DNA from: Leucobacter edaphi
Lineage (GTDB): Bacteria; Actinomycetota; Actinomycetes; Actinomycetales; Microbacteriaceae
Reading direction: 5' to 3'
Assembly: GCF_016522535.1 (NCBI RefSeq)
Contig: NZ_JAEHOI010000005.1
Span: 248,001-312,000, forward strand
DNA: 64,000 nt
A program made the translations under genes and the position numbers. Positions 35,812 through 44,865 of this stretch are shown here, piece after piece; positions within the stretch are counted from its first letter, which is position 1; every line of letters starts with the position of its first letter. A model generated the notes under the pieces. That model did no database searches. It was not told the origin of the DNA and saw nothing but the letters and a program-made list of their open reading frames with translations.

Positions 35812-37286
35812 ATGAGAAGGCGAAACACCCCACGGCCCTGGCGCCTCGCGCTCGGCGCCGCGATCACGGCCCTGCTGGCAATCGGCGGCCTGGGCGCGCC
35901 TGCACTGGCCGCCCCCGGCGACTTCCCCGGGGGCGCGACCAGCGGAAGCATCACCGTCCACAAGTTCGAGGAGCTGGGCAGCACCACGCCCTTCCGCCCC
36001 GACGGTCAGGGCAACGACACCTCGGGCCTCGCCCCCTCGGCGACGTCGAGTTCACGGTCCGGCTCGTGCAGGGCCTCGACCTGAAGAAGAGCGAGTCGTG
36101 GGACATTCTCAAGCGACTCCAGTTCACGAACGCCACGACGGCCACCGACCCGGGCGCCGTCTCCCCGCAGCCGAGCACCTACACCCTGGTCGACCAGGCC
36201 GTACAGGTGACCGCGGCCAACGGCATCGCGACCTTCGGCAACCTCCCCGTTGGGGCGTACCTCGTCGAGGAGACCAAGGCACCGGCGAACGTGACGGCGC
36301 ACACCGCACCGTTCTTCGTGTCCGTTCCCCTGCCGTTCGAGAACAAGTGGCTGAACGACGTGCACGTCTACCCGAAGAACTCGGTCACGGGCGTGGAGAA
36401 GGAAGCCGGTAATCCGGACGGCCTCGGACTCGGAGCTCACGTCCCCTGGACCGTCACGGTGAAGATCCCGACGCTCGCCCCCGGCGACACCTTCACGCGA
36501 TTCTCCATCACGGATGCCCTTGATTCCAGGCTCGCCTACGCCCCCGCGGCCTCGGACGCGCTGTCCGTCGTGGGCGGCGCGGCGGTTCCCGCTGACGCGT
36601 ACACGCTCAGCGCCGCAGGCTCCAACCCGGTGGTCCTGAGCTTCACCGATCCGCAGGGCCTCGCGTGGCTCGCCGCGAACCAGGGCAAGTCCGTGAGCTG
36701 GACGCTCACGACGCAGGTGGTCTCGAACGACGGCGACGGCAGCATCGAGAACAACGCGCTCGTCAACATCAACGGCGACGACTTCGAGACGACGACGCCG
36801 GGCACGACCAACTGGGGCGCGGTCCAGATCCTCAAGCACGCTGAGGGCAACGCCGCCGCCACGCTCTCGGGCGCGGTGTTCGAGGTGTACGAGGCCGAGA
36901 CCGGCGGCACACCGATTCCGGTGCGCGTTGACGCCGCCAAGCCCGCGCAGACGCAGTTCACGACCGACAACACCGGTCGCGTCGTGATCCCCGGCCTGAG
37001 CGTTGGCGAGAACGGCAGCAAGGTCTACTACCTCAAGGAGGTCGTGGCACCGGGCGGCTATGCGCTGCTCACCGACCGCATCGCCGTGACCGTCACGACG
37101 GGCGGCGTTGCGACCCCGGTGGAGATCAGCATCGCCAACCGCACCGACGAGGGCACCATCTTCCCGAATCTCCCGCTCACGGGTGGTTCTGGTGCGATCC
37201 TCCTCACGGTGATCGGGGCCGGCCTGCTCGCGATCGCCGTCGGGGCCGTCGTGGTCCGACGCCGCAAGATGGCGGCCGAGGTCTGA
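35812..37286 (+). pseudogene. LPLTG major pilin (FimA/SpaA type), frameshifted at a C5 tract
   Basis: The ATG at 35812 follows GAAAGGA and a signal peptide (cleavage near ALA-AP, residue 33). The frame is lost at the five C at 36032-36036. One extra C would read GLAPLGDVEFTVRLVQG and continue open to 37286. Past the shift all pilin marks are present: E-box YLVEETKAP, pilin motif VYPKN (about 36370), Cna-B-like domains, a second E-box YYLKEVVAPGGY, LPLTG, helix and RRRK. The full product would be ~491 aa, polymerised by the class C sortase. Either a single-base error, a mutation, or slip-strand phase variation. Confidence 0.85.
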
Positions 37287-37300
37287 TCCGTCGCACTGAT

Positions 37301-37350
37301 ACCGGATCGGGGCGGCGGGAGACACGAGTTTCCCGTCGCCCCGATCCGGT
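37301..37350 (+). terminator. Strong hairpin between pilin and sortase genes
   Basis: Twenty-base arms at 37301-37320 and 37331-37350 pair at 19 positions (ACCGGATCGGGGCG on the left). The sortase GTG (37349) lies at its 3' foot. It probably lowers sortase output relative to pilin, by partial termination or by hiding the start. Confidence 0.7.
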
Positions 37351-38281
37351 GCGCCCGGCTGGCGGCGATCCGCCGCGCGGCCGCTGGCGCAGCCTCCTGC
37401 GGAGGCCGAGCTGGCTGACGATCGCGATCACCGTCGTCGCCCTCGCCGGGCTCGTGACGATCCTCTACCCGGGGATCTCATCCTGGATCAGCCAGTACAA
37501 CCAGTCGCGCAACATCATCGACTACGCGGATGCCGTGTCCTCCGAGACCCCAGCGCATCTCCTCGAGGCGCGTCGCCTCGCGCACGAGTACAACGCGGGG
37601 ATCACCGGCACTGCCGTCGTTGGCGCCCACAAGAACACCCCGAGTTCCACGCCCGAAAACCCTGATGATCGACACCGGCTGGACTACGATCATCTCCTGC
37701 GCTTCGACAGCCAGGGCCTCATGGGCAGGCTTCAGATCCCTGGCATCGACCTCGATCTTCCCATTTATCACGGCACGTCAGAGGCGACGCTGCTCGCCGG
37801 CGTCGGTCACCTCGAGGGCACCGCGCTCCCGGTCGGCGGCGAGGGCACGAGGTCCGTGCTCACCGCGCACCGGGGCCTCGCGTCAGCGACCCTGTTCACC
37901 CGCCTCGACGAGGTGGGTGAGGATGACACCTTCACCCTCACCGTCGCGGGCGAGGTGCTCACGTACCGCGTCACCAAGGTGCAGGTGGTCGCGCCGGAGG
38001 ACACGGAGACCCTCCTCCCGAAGCGGGGCAAGGACCTCGTCACGCTCATCACCTGCACACCGCTCGGGGTGAATACGCACCGCATCCTCGTCACGGGGGA
38101 ACGCGTCGAGCCGACGCCCCAGGACGCGCTCGACGCGGCGTCGCACAAGCCGGACGTCCCGCGCTTTCCGTGGTGGGCCGTCGCCCTCGGCGCCGGGCTC
38201 CTCGCGATCGGCGCCTACGGGTCCACCGACGGCCTTCAGCGCCCGCGCGCGGCAGGCGCCAGGGACCGCGCCGCCGCGTGA
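37349..38281 (+). CDS. Class C (pilus) sortase
   Basis: A 310-residue membrane transpeptidase that joins pilins and transfers them to the wall. Catalytic His174 (LTAHRG), Cys236 (TLITCTPLG) and Arg245 (NTHRILVTGER) are present; residues ~22-42 form the N-terminal helix and ~280-298 a C-terminal helix, the class C layout. The start GTG has no ribosome site and sits at the foot of the preceding hairpin, yet no better in-frame start exists before the first helix ends. Confidence 0.9.
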   Translation: MRPAGGDPPRGRWRSLLRRPSWLTIAITVVALAGLVTILYPGISSWISQYNQSRNIIDYADAVSSETPAHLLEARRLAHEYNAGITGTAVVGAHKNTPSSTPENPDDRHRLDYDHLLRFDSQGLMGRLQIPGIDLDLPIYHGTSEATLLAGVGHLEGTALPVGGEGTRSVLTAHRGLASATLFTRLDEVGEDDTFTLTVAGEVLTYRVTKVQVVAPEDTETLLPKRGKDLVTLITCTPLGVNTHRILVTGERVEPTPQDALDAASHKPDVPRFPWWAVALGAGLLAIGAYGSTDGLQRPRAAGARDRAAA

Positions 38282-38314
38282 GTCGCCGCCGCGAGCTTCC
38301 TCGCGCGGACACGC

Positions 38315-38344
38315 AAAAGGGCCCCGCACTGCTGCGGGGCCCTT
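38315..38344 (-). terminator. Terminator of tRNA-Ser (also faces sortase gene)
   Basis: Perfect arms AAGGGCCCCGCA (38317-38328) and TGCGGGGCCCTT (38333-38344). Read on the minus strand it is followed by TTTT, three bases after the tRNA CCA end. Confidence 0.85.
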
Positions 38345-38346
38345 CG

Positions 38347-38434
38347 TGGCGGAGGATGGGGGATTTGAACCCCCGAGGGCGTGAACCCAACACGCGTTCC
38401 AGGCGTGCGCCATAGGCCGCTAGGCGAATCCTCC
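38347..38434 (-). tRNA. tRNA-Ser(GGA)
   Basis: An 88-nt cloverleaf with long variable arm. Acceptor GGAGGAT pairs with ATCCTCC; anticodon stem CACGC/GCGTG closes the loop CTGGAAC, anticodon GGA; T-arm GGGGG-TTCAAAT-CCCCC; discriminator G and an encoded CCA. It decodes UCC/UCU. Confidence 0.95.
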
Positions 38435-38640
38435 TCACTGGTCGAAACCAGCGCGCTCCAGTCTAGCGGGTTCGCGGCGATCCGCCGAAACGGGCCCGAA
38501 CATCCGCGCGCTGCCGGGGTCCGTGCGGGGTCGCGCTCGGTCACGGCGCCCGGGTGAATGGGCCCGGGGAGACTCATTAACGCGCCGCGACACCCCGCCC
38601 GGACCAGGGAAACCTCCAAAAACAACGGCCTCGGCTTGAA

Positions 38641-38692
38641 AGTAACAGAACGATAACGCATACTGTTCTGGTGCCCGATTTCGTTCGGGCCC
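38641..38692 (+). promoter_or_regulatory. Promoter region of the secreted CHAP-like gene
   Basis: CAGAAC and GTTCTG (an inverted pair with a 13-nt spacer, ~38648-38672) surround a CATACT -10-like box. A leader hairpin GCCCGA ... TCGGGC follows at about 38675-38692. The rest of 38435-38640 shows no gene. Confidence 0.4.
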
Positions 38693-38721
38693 TGTTCTTG
38701 TTGGGCGATCTTGGAGTGCGA

Positions 38722-39354
38722 ATGCAGGGAACCGCGAAGGCGTTCATCGTCGGGTTAGTCGCGTCGGTCACGTTTGCGCTGGGTGCTGCACCCGCCATGG
38801 CCGCCCCTCCCGTCGAGGACTTCGCCCCAGCGGCCGTCCAGCCCTCCACCGTGTCGCAGTCGCTCGATACGACCGGCGCGGCCATCGCGGGCGAGGAGAT
38901 CGACTCGGTGCTCCCCGTCGAGCAGGTCAGCAGCTCCATTCCCGCAGGCTTCGACGTCGAGAAGTCGATCGCGCTCGCCGAGAGCGAGGTCGGCACGAGC
39001 CGCGCCACCGGCTGGAGCGCCCCCGGCGAGTGCATCATGTCGGCCCAGCGCTGGATCCGCGCCGGCGGCGGCGCCTGGGGCGGCGGCGGCAACCCCGTCT
39101 CCAATTACGAGGGCGCGACCCGCATGACCCTCGCAACGGCCCAGCCCGGCGACATCATCCAGTACGAGAACATCGCCTCCCCGACCTCCTGGGTCACGGG
39201 CGTGCACACGCTCATGATCACCAAGATCAACGGCGACGGCACCTTCACCATCATCGAGTCGAACAACCCCGGCGGCTCGGGCCTCGTCAGCAAGGACGAG
39301 CACTGGACCCCGAAGCCCCCGGAGGGCTTCCAGGTCGCCGTCTGGCGCTTCTAA
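38722..39354 (+). CDS. Secreted CHAP-like amidase/peptidase domain protein
   Basis: A 210-residue secreted protein. ATG at 38722 follows GGAG; signal peptide ends near AMA (residue 27). The C-terminal ~110 residues look like a CHAP/NlpC-type cysteine peptidase: Cys104 in APGECIMSAQRW, His162 in GVHTLMI and Asn181 in IIESNNPGG are in the right order. It probably cuts or remodels peptidoglycan, although the family match is moderate. The ~65 residues between signal and domain are Ala/Val/Ser-rich. Confidence 0.8.
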   Translation: MQGTAKAFIVGLVASVTFALGAAPAMAAPPVEDFAPAAVQPSTVSQSLDTTGAAIAGEEIDSVLPVEQVSSSIPAGFDVEKSIALAESEVGTSRATGWSAPGECIMSAQRWIRAGGGAWGGGGNPVSNYEGATRMTLATAQPGDIIQYENIASPTSWVTGVHTLMITKINGDGTFTIIESNNPGGSGLVSKDEHWTPKPPEGFQVAVWRF

Positions 39355-39404
39355 GCCCCGCGCGGCTCACCCGGGGTGCGTGCACCGTTCCGTCCGGCTC
39401 TTCC

Positions 39405-40625
39405 TCAGCTCTCGAGCGCCCGCTCGTAGAGCGCGACCAGCTCGCGCACGCGCGTGGACTGCAGGAAGCGCTCAGCGGCCCCCTCGGCCACGTGCAGGCC
39501 CGGGTTCGCGGTCAGCTCGGCGACCGCGGTCCGCAGCGCAGCAGCGAGCGCGCTCACGCTGCCGTCAGCCGCGCGCCACTCGGGCGACACCGCGACGTCA
39601 TCGGCGATGTTCGGGTCGCAAAAGATCGTGGGCGTGCCGAGCGCCGCGGCCTCGAACGGGGTGAGCCCCTGCGTTTCGAAGCCCATCGAGGTCTGCACAA
39701 GCGCGTCCGCGTTTCGCATGGCGAACAGGGCTTCCTCATAGGAGACGGGGCCGGGGATCGACACGCGATCCGCGAGGCCGAGCTCGGCGATGCGGCGCTC
39801 CACCCGCGGCAGCAGCAGCCCTGCGCCGTGCAGGGCGACGTCGGCGTCGATGCCCGATTCCGCGATCGCCTCGATGAACTCGAGGATGCGCTTCTCCTGG
39901 CTCATGCGCCCGAGCCAGACGAGCCGCGGCCTGGAGCGCGGCTCCCGCTGGCGGGCAAGAGTCGCCGCGATCGCCTCGTCGTCGACGCCGTTCGCGGACA
40001 CCTCGACCTGCTCCGCGACGCCCTGCGCGCGGAGTGTCGCCGCGAAGTGCGCCGACGGCGCCGCGACGACGGCCGCCTCCGCTGCGAGCTCGGCGAGATA
40101 TCGCCAGGCTCCCGTGGCCCGCGGCTTGCCCGCCGTGGTCGGGAGCGCGCCGCGCACGGCACCGAGGCAGAGTCGTCGCCAGGCCCGGAGCCCGGCGAAG
40201 GCGGCGGGCGCGAGCCGGGTGACGGCGCGCGTCCCCTCGTGGACGTTGTTGTGCATCGTGTGCACGACGGGCACACCGAGCCCGCGGGCGGCGCGGAGTC
40301 CGATCAGCGCTCCCCAGAAGTCGCCCTGGATGTGCACCAGATCGACGGGCGGCAACTGTGCGAGACGCTTCGCGATGGCGCGATCCGTGCGGCGGCCCGG
40401 CCAGCTCACTCCGTACTCGCGGTCCTTCGTGATGGGGCGCGACGGCAGGTCGATGTAGGCCTCCCGATCGGCGGAATCGGTGGCATAGCCTGGCCGGTGC
40501 AGCTCGGGCGCGACGATGGTGACCCGGTGGCCGAGCCGTTCGAGGAAGCGCCGCTGGAGCCGGATCGCCACCTGCACGCCGCCGAGCGACTCCGCTTGCT
40601 GATCGGTGACGACGAGGATGTGCAC
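39405..40625 (-). CDS. GT4-family glycosyltransferase
   Basis: A 406-residue GT-B enzyme. N-terminal acceptor domain opens with MHILVVTDQQAESLGGVQ; the donor domain carries RPRLVWLGRMSQEKRILEF and the E-x7-E region FETQGLTPFEAAALGTP. It is 11 nt downstream of another GT4 gene on the same strand, so they form an operon and may act in turn on a membrane glycolipid (for example mannosyl-phosphatidylinositol or glycosyl-diacylglycerol). The lipid acceptor is inferred from common GT4 pairs in actinobacteria. Confidence 0.88.
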   Translation of the reverse strand: MHILVVTDQQAESLGGVQVAIRLQRRFLERLGHRVTIVAPELHRPGYATDSADREAYIDLPSRPITKDREYGVSWPGRRTDRAIAKRLAQLPPVDLVHIQGDFWGALIGLRAARGLGVPVVHTMHNNVHEGTRAVTRLAPAAFAGLRAWRRLCLGAVRGALPTTAGKPRATGAWRYLAELAAEAAVVAAPSAHFAATLRAQGVAEQVEVSANGVDDEAIAATLARQREPRSRPRLVWLGRMSQEKRILEFIEAIAESGIDADVALHGAGLLLPRVERRIAELGLADRVSIPGPVSYEEALFAMRNADALVQTSMGFETQGLTPFEAAALGTPTIFCDPNIADDVAVSPEWRAADGSVSALAAALRTAVAELTANPGLHVAEGAAERFLQSTRVRELVALYERALES

Positions 40626-40636
40626 GGGGGCGCCGC

Positions 40637-41824
40637 TCAGCTCTCGACGGGGGTGCCGCGGTAGAGCGACTCGAAGGTGTCGAGGGTGCGGTCGATGTCG
40701 TGCACCTGCACGGCCTCGAGCGAGGCGCGCTGCATCTTCTCGTACCCGGCGGTGTCGCGGCGGAGGACGTCCTGGATGCGGTCCGCGAGCTCGCGGTCGT
40801 TCCCCGGCTGGAACAGGAACCCGTTCTCTCCGTGGTGCACGAGGTGCGGGAGCGCCATCGCGTCCGCCGCGACGATCGGCAGGCCCGAGGCCATGGCCTC
40901 CATGGTGGCGATGGACTGCAGTTCGGCGATCGACGCGATCACGAATGCGCTCGCGCCCGTGAGATGCGCGCGCAGCTCCTCGTCCGAGACGCGCCCCGTG
41001 AACTCAACGCGGGAGGAGACTCCCAGTTCACGGGCCAGTTTCTCGAGGTTCTTGCGCTGATCGCCGTCGCCGACGATCGTGAACGAGACGTCGAGCGCCG
41101 GATCGAGCCGCGCGAGCGCGCGCAGGATCACGTCGATCTCCTTCTCGAGCGTGACGCGGCCCACGAACACAATCCGGTTCTGCGTGCGCGGCCCGACGAC
41201 CGCGGTGTAATCGGAGGCCCGCAGGCCGCAACTCACGGGGAGGACACCGCGGCGGTGCGTGTTGCGCTCGAGGAAGTCGGCGGCGCGCCTCGTGGGCGTG
41301 GTGATGGCCGAAGCGAGCTTCAGCACCCGGTCGGCGGCGTTCCAGCCCCAGCGCACGAACACGCGCTTCGCTTTCTCGGGGAGCAGCGTGAAGTCGAGCA
41401 CGTTCTCCGGCATGACATGGTTCGTCGCCACGATCCGGATGCCGCGTTTCGCCCCTTCAATCGCGAGCGCGCGGCCGATGACGATGTGGGACTGAATGTG
41501 GATGACATCGGGCTGCACGCGGTCGAGCAGTTCGCGGGCGTAGCGGCGGGCACGCCAGGGCAGGACGAAGCGCAGCCAGTCGTGCGGATACCAGCGCCAG
41601 CTCGCCCAGCGGTGCACCGTCATCTTCTCGCCCTCGATCGTCTCGACGAAGGTCCCGGTGCGGCTGTGCCTGATCGACGGCGCGACCACGTGCACGTCTT
41701 CGCCGCGGCGGACCAGGCCCGCGGCGAGGCGCTCCGCGAATCGCGCAGCACCATTGACGTCGGGGAAAAAGGTGTCGCACCCGATCAGGATGCGAATTCG
41801 AGCGGGACGATCGGTGGTGCTCAC
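40637..41824 (-). CDS. GT4-family glycosyltransferase (MgtA/PimB-like)
   Basis: A 395-residue GT-B enzyme. Start GTG 41824 is chosen because the fold starts soon after (RIRILIGCDTFFPDVNGAAR); upstream residues are basic and weakly protein-like. Donor-domain marks are NRIVFVGRVTLEKEIDVIL and the SIAELQSIATMEAMASGLP loop with its acidic pair. It resembles lipid mannosyl/glucosyl transferases of actinobacteria. Operon with the gene at 39405. Confidence 0.87.
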   Translation of the reverse strand: MSTTDRPARIRILIGCDTFFPDVNGAARFAERLAAGLVRRGEDVHVVAPSIRHSRTGTFVETIEGEKMTVHRWASWRWYPHDWLRFVLPWRARRYARELLDRVQPDVIHIQSHIVIGRALAIEGAKRGIRIVATNHVMPENVLDFTLLPEKAKRVFVRWGWNAADRVLKLASAITTPTRRAADFLERNTHRRGVLPVSCGLRASDYTAVVGPRTQNRIVFVGRVTLEKEIDVILRALARLDPALDVSFTIVGDGDQRKNLEKLARELGVSSRVEFTGRVSDEELRAHLTGASAFVIASIAELQSIATMEAMASGLPIVAADAMALPHLVHHGENGFLFQPGNDRELADRIQDVLRRDTAGYEKMQRASLEAVQVHDIDRTLDTFESLYRGTPVES

Positions 41825-41947
41825 GTGGGTACTGAGTCCTTCGGTCGGGGAGGCCGCGGGTGTGCGGGGCGTCTTAATTTTAGGCCGAGGACGCTTGCGA
41901 AGTCGGTGAACGGCCGTGAACTGTGGAGAAGTCATCCGAACGGCCGG

Positions 41948-43234
41948 CTATGGGGCGACGGTCGGAAGAAAACGCGGGATCCACCGAGCGAACCCGGCAG
42001 CTCCGAGCACCGCGACCAGACCGACGGCGCCCGCGGCGAGCGGCAGCGAGGCGATCGCGATCGCGGACACCCCCAGCGGGATCACCGCGCCGCCGAAGTC
42101 CACGAGCGTGCGCCACGCACCGAGGAACGGCGCCGGCTCCTCGCGCGGGGCGAGGTCCGCTCCGAGGGTGAGGATGATCCCGCTCGACAGCCCGTTTCCG
42201 ATCCCGATCACGACCGCACTCGCGATCAGCCACGGGACCGCGGCGGGTGAGTCGTGGGTGAGGGCGAGGGCGAAGAAGCTGAGGGCCATCGCGATCGTCG
42301 GGGGCAGCGCCGCCCACATCCGCCCGAATCGGTCGGTGATCTGGCCCCCGAGGTAGAAGAGCGCGAAGTCGATCGTGCCAGAGAGTCCCATCACGAGGGC
42401 GACGCCCGCGGGGTCGAGGCCGATCGAGACGCCCCAGAGCGGGAGCAGCACGTCTTTCACCGCGCGCAGCCCGGAGAGGATCGCCGCCGATCCGCCCACG
42501 CGCCACAGCGCGGACCCGTGCGCGCGCACCGCTCCGATGATGCCGCTCGACCCCCGCGCGGCCGCCGCGGCAGCTCCCGCTCCTGAGCCGCCCTGCCCCG
42601 CGGCCGGGCGAGCGGATCCGACCCCCGATCCGGCTTCGCTGGGCGCGGGAAGCGGAACGACGCGCTCCGGATCGGGGGCGAAACCGACGAGCAGCGCGGT
42701 GAGCACGAGGCACCCGGCGAACGCCCACACGGCGCTCAGCGGGTCACCCGTCGCGGCGACGAGTCCCGCGGCGAGGAACGGCCCGGCGAAGCGGCCGAGG
42801 CGGTGGGAACCGCCGATCAGCGCGAGCGCCCGCGCCCGAAAGGCGAAGGGGACGCGCGTCGTCATGAAGGAGTGCCTGGCGAGCCCGAAGGTCGCGGCGG
42901 CAAAGCCCACGACGAACACGGCCACCGCGAGCACCCCGAGGCTCGGGGCGAACAGCACGCCGAGAACTCCGAGCAGGGCGACCCCGGCCGCCACGAGCAT
43001 CGCGATGCGCTCCCCCGCGCGGGCGACGAGCCAGCTGGCCGGGAGATTCCCGACGAGCTGGCCGATCACCATTGTCGATGCGATCAGCCCGGAAAGCCCG
43101 AGGCTCGCCCCCATGCGCACGGCGAGGACGGGGATGAGCGGCATGAGCGCGCTCTGTCCGAGCGTGTACAGGATCGTCGGTCCGTACATGCTGGGTGCCA
43201 TTCGCAGCAGGATGTGGCGCAGGGAATTCGTCAT
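41948..43234 (-). CDS. MFS transporter (drug-efflux type)
   Basis: A 428-residue protein with about 12 helices and a central Pro/Gly/Ala-rich hydrophilic loop (~195-240). Loop motif RFGRMWAALPP in the second half (GGQITDRFGRM) is MFS-like. Start ATG 43234 begins just ahead of the first helix region; the ribosome site is weak. It is divergent from the small XRE regulator at 43398, which may control it. Substrate unknown. Confidence 0.82.
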   Translation of the reverse strand: MTNSLRHILLRMAPSMYGPTILYTLGQSALMPLIPVLAVRMGASLGLSGLIASTMVIGQLVGNLPASWLVARAGERIAMLVAAGVALLGVLGVLFAPSLGVLAVAVFVVGFAAATFGLARHSFMTTRVPFAFRARALALIGGSHRLGRFAGPFLAAGLVAATGDPLSAVWAFAGCLVLTALLVGFAPDPERVVPLPAPSEAGSGVGSARPAAGQGGSGAGAAAAAARGSSGIIGAVRAHGSALWRVGGSAAILSGLRAVKDVLLPLWGVSIGLDPAGVALVMGLSGTIDFALFYLGGQITDRFGRMWAALPPTIAMALSFFALALTHDSPAAVPWLIASAVVIGIGNGLSSGIILTLGADLAPREEPAPFLGAWRTLVDFGGAVIPLGVSAIAIASLPLAAGAVGLVAVLGAAGFARWIPRFLPTVAP

Positions 43235-43397
43235 CGGAGTCCCAGAGTATCGGCGCCAGGGTGCCATGAGCGCGGGGAAGGCGCTCCACATTGACGAGTC
43301 GATCGGCAGGGAGTTTGAGTCGTTCGCCTCACGAAATGGCGCGGCCTGTGCATCTGCGACCTGGCATCTCACCCATATTTCACCCCAATCTGGTTCG

Positions 43398-43727
43398 GTG
43401 CCGAAAATTCACTCCGACGCCGCCGCCGAGATCGGGCGCAGAATCCGCGCCCGCCGACATCGCCTCGCGCTCTCGCTCGAGGACCTCGGAGACCTCTCGG
43501 GGGTGAGCTGGACCACCGTCGGGAAGATCGAACGAGGCGCGCAGAGCCCGTCGGCGGAGACGATCGTCCGTCTCGCGCACGCGCTCGAACTCGACGCAGG
43601 CGAGCTTCTCACCGGGATCTCGATCGAGGACTACGGACGCGAGGAGCGCCGATTCACCGCCCGCGATTTCATTTCGGCTCAGACGGTCCGCGCTGCCCGG
43701 ATCGTCGAAGCGCGGAGAGCACGGTGA
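43398..43727 (+). CDS. Small XRE-family regulator
   Basis: A 109-residue DNA-binding protein: HTH at ~12-65 (LEDLGDLSGVSWTTVGKIER, GAQSPSAETIVRLAHALEL), then a short basic tail. GTG 43398 is the likely start; no ribosome site is seen, so it may be leaderless. Its 3' end overlaps the convergent methyltransferase gene by 59 nt. It is divergent from the MFS gene. Confidence 0.8.
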   Translation: MPKIHSDAAAEIGRRIRARRHRLALSLEDLGDLSGVSWTTVGKIERGAQSPSAETIVRLAHALELDAGELLTGISIEDYGREERRFTARDFISAQTVRAARIVEARRAR

Positions 43728-44865
43728 AGGTGCGGTCCCTCGCCACCTGACGCGTCGGCCCGATCGCCCGCTCCACGAGCGGTCGATAGCCGAGATGCGA
43801 GTTGAACACGAGCCGCAGTTCGCCCCCCGGCGCGAGCGCGCGGGAACAGGCGCGGATCAGCCGGTGCGCGACTCCGGCGTGGACGAGCGCGCCGCTGTGG
43901 AACGGCGGGTTGAGCAGGATCAGCTCGGCCCAGCCGTCCGGGATCTCCTCGACGCCGTCGGCGCGAACGACCTCGACGCGCTCGCCCACTCCCGCAGCGT
44001 CGGCCGTGGCCCTGGTGGCCCGTACCGCGGCCGCGGACTGGTCCGTCGCGATCACGCGGGCGTGCGGGCGCGCGAGTGCCGCGGACACGGCGAGCGAGCC
44101 GTTGCCGCACCCGAGGTCGACGATCCGGGTCGCCCGAGGCGCAGCGTCCTCGAGTCCCGCGAGGAGGAGCCTGCTGCCGTGGTCCAGTGTGGCGCCCCCG
44201 AACGTCGCGCCGAAGGCAGCGAGCCGGAAGCCGAGCTCGGGGTCGTCGTCCCAGCGCGGGAAACCAGGCGAGGTCTCCGGGGCCGGCCGCGCGCCCCGCG
44301 CGGTCAGGACGCGCGCCTTCCGCGCGCCGAGACCGGCCGAGACCTCCGAAAAATGCTGGGACAGGACGTCGTTCATGGAGCGGCTCATGTGCTTGACCCG
44401 GCCGCCCGCGTACAGGATCGCGTCGGGCGCCGCGAAGCGCGCGACCGCCTCCGCGATCTCGTCAAGCGCGTCGAGCGAGCGCGGGAGCTGCAGCAGCACC
44501 ACGCGCGCGCCATCCAGCAGGCCCGCTTCGAGCGGCAGAGAGCGGATCCGGTCCGCGACACCCGCGCGCTCAGCGTTCCCGGCGAGCGCGCGCTCGCCGA
44601 GGAGGGGATCCTGATGGACGCGAATATCGGTGGCTCCGAGGACGAGCGCGGCCCCGACGGCGAGCGCCCCGTGGCGATCGCCGATCACGGCGAGCTCGCC
44701 CGGGGCGACGCCGCGGATCCGATCGGCAGCGGTGGCGAGCAGGAGCTCGTCGGCCGCGTCGTGCGCCTGCAGTTCTGCGGCGTCGAAGTCCGGTTCGCGC
44801 GAGAGCGCCGCGAACACCTCGGCGAGGCCCGGCGGCGTCTCCGGGACACCGCGAGGCTCGCTCAC
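43669..44865 (-). CDS. RsmC/RlmG-like class I rRNA methyltransferase
   Basis: A ~398-residue protein with two tandem methyltransferase folds, as in RsmC/RlmG. The N-terminal half is degenerate; the C-terminal half carries VDLGCGNGSLAVSAAL (motif I) and the catalytic LLNPPFHSG (NPPF, for a base amino group). Likely modifies a guanine N2 of rRNA. Start GTG 44865 is preferred for its GTGA overlap with hspR; GTG 44874 is the alternative. Confidence 0.87.
   Translation of the reverse strand: MSEPRGVPETPPGLAEVFAALSREPDFDAAELQAHDAADELLLATAADRIRGVAPGELAVIGDRHGALAVGAALVLGATDIRVHQDPLLGERALAGNAERAGVADRIRSLPLEAGLLDGARVVLLQLPRSLDALDEIAEAVARFAAPDAILYAGGRVKHMSRSMNDVLSQHFSEVSAGLGARKARVLTARGARPAPETSPGFPRWDDDPELGFRLAAFGATFGGATLDHGSRLLLAGLEDAAPRATRIVDLGCGNGSLAVSAALARPHARVIATDQSAAAVRATRATADAAGVGERVEVVRADGVEEIPDGWAELILLNPPFHSGALVHAGVAHRLIRACSRALAPGGELRLVFNSHLGYRPLVERAIGPTRQVARDRTFTVLSALRRSGQRGPSEPK

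Noticed and set aside
38435-38640. Possible riboswitch (for example a c-di-AMP type) before the secreted CHAP-like gene
   Set aside because: The likely promoter is at about 38650, leaving a leader of only ~60 nt; no conserved core was recognised.
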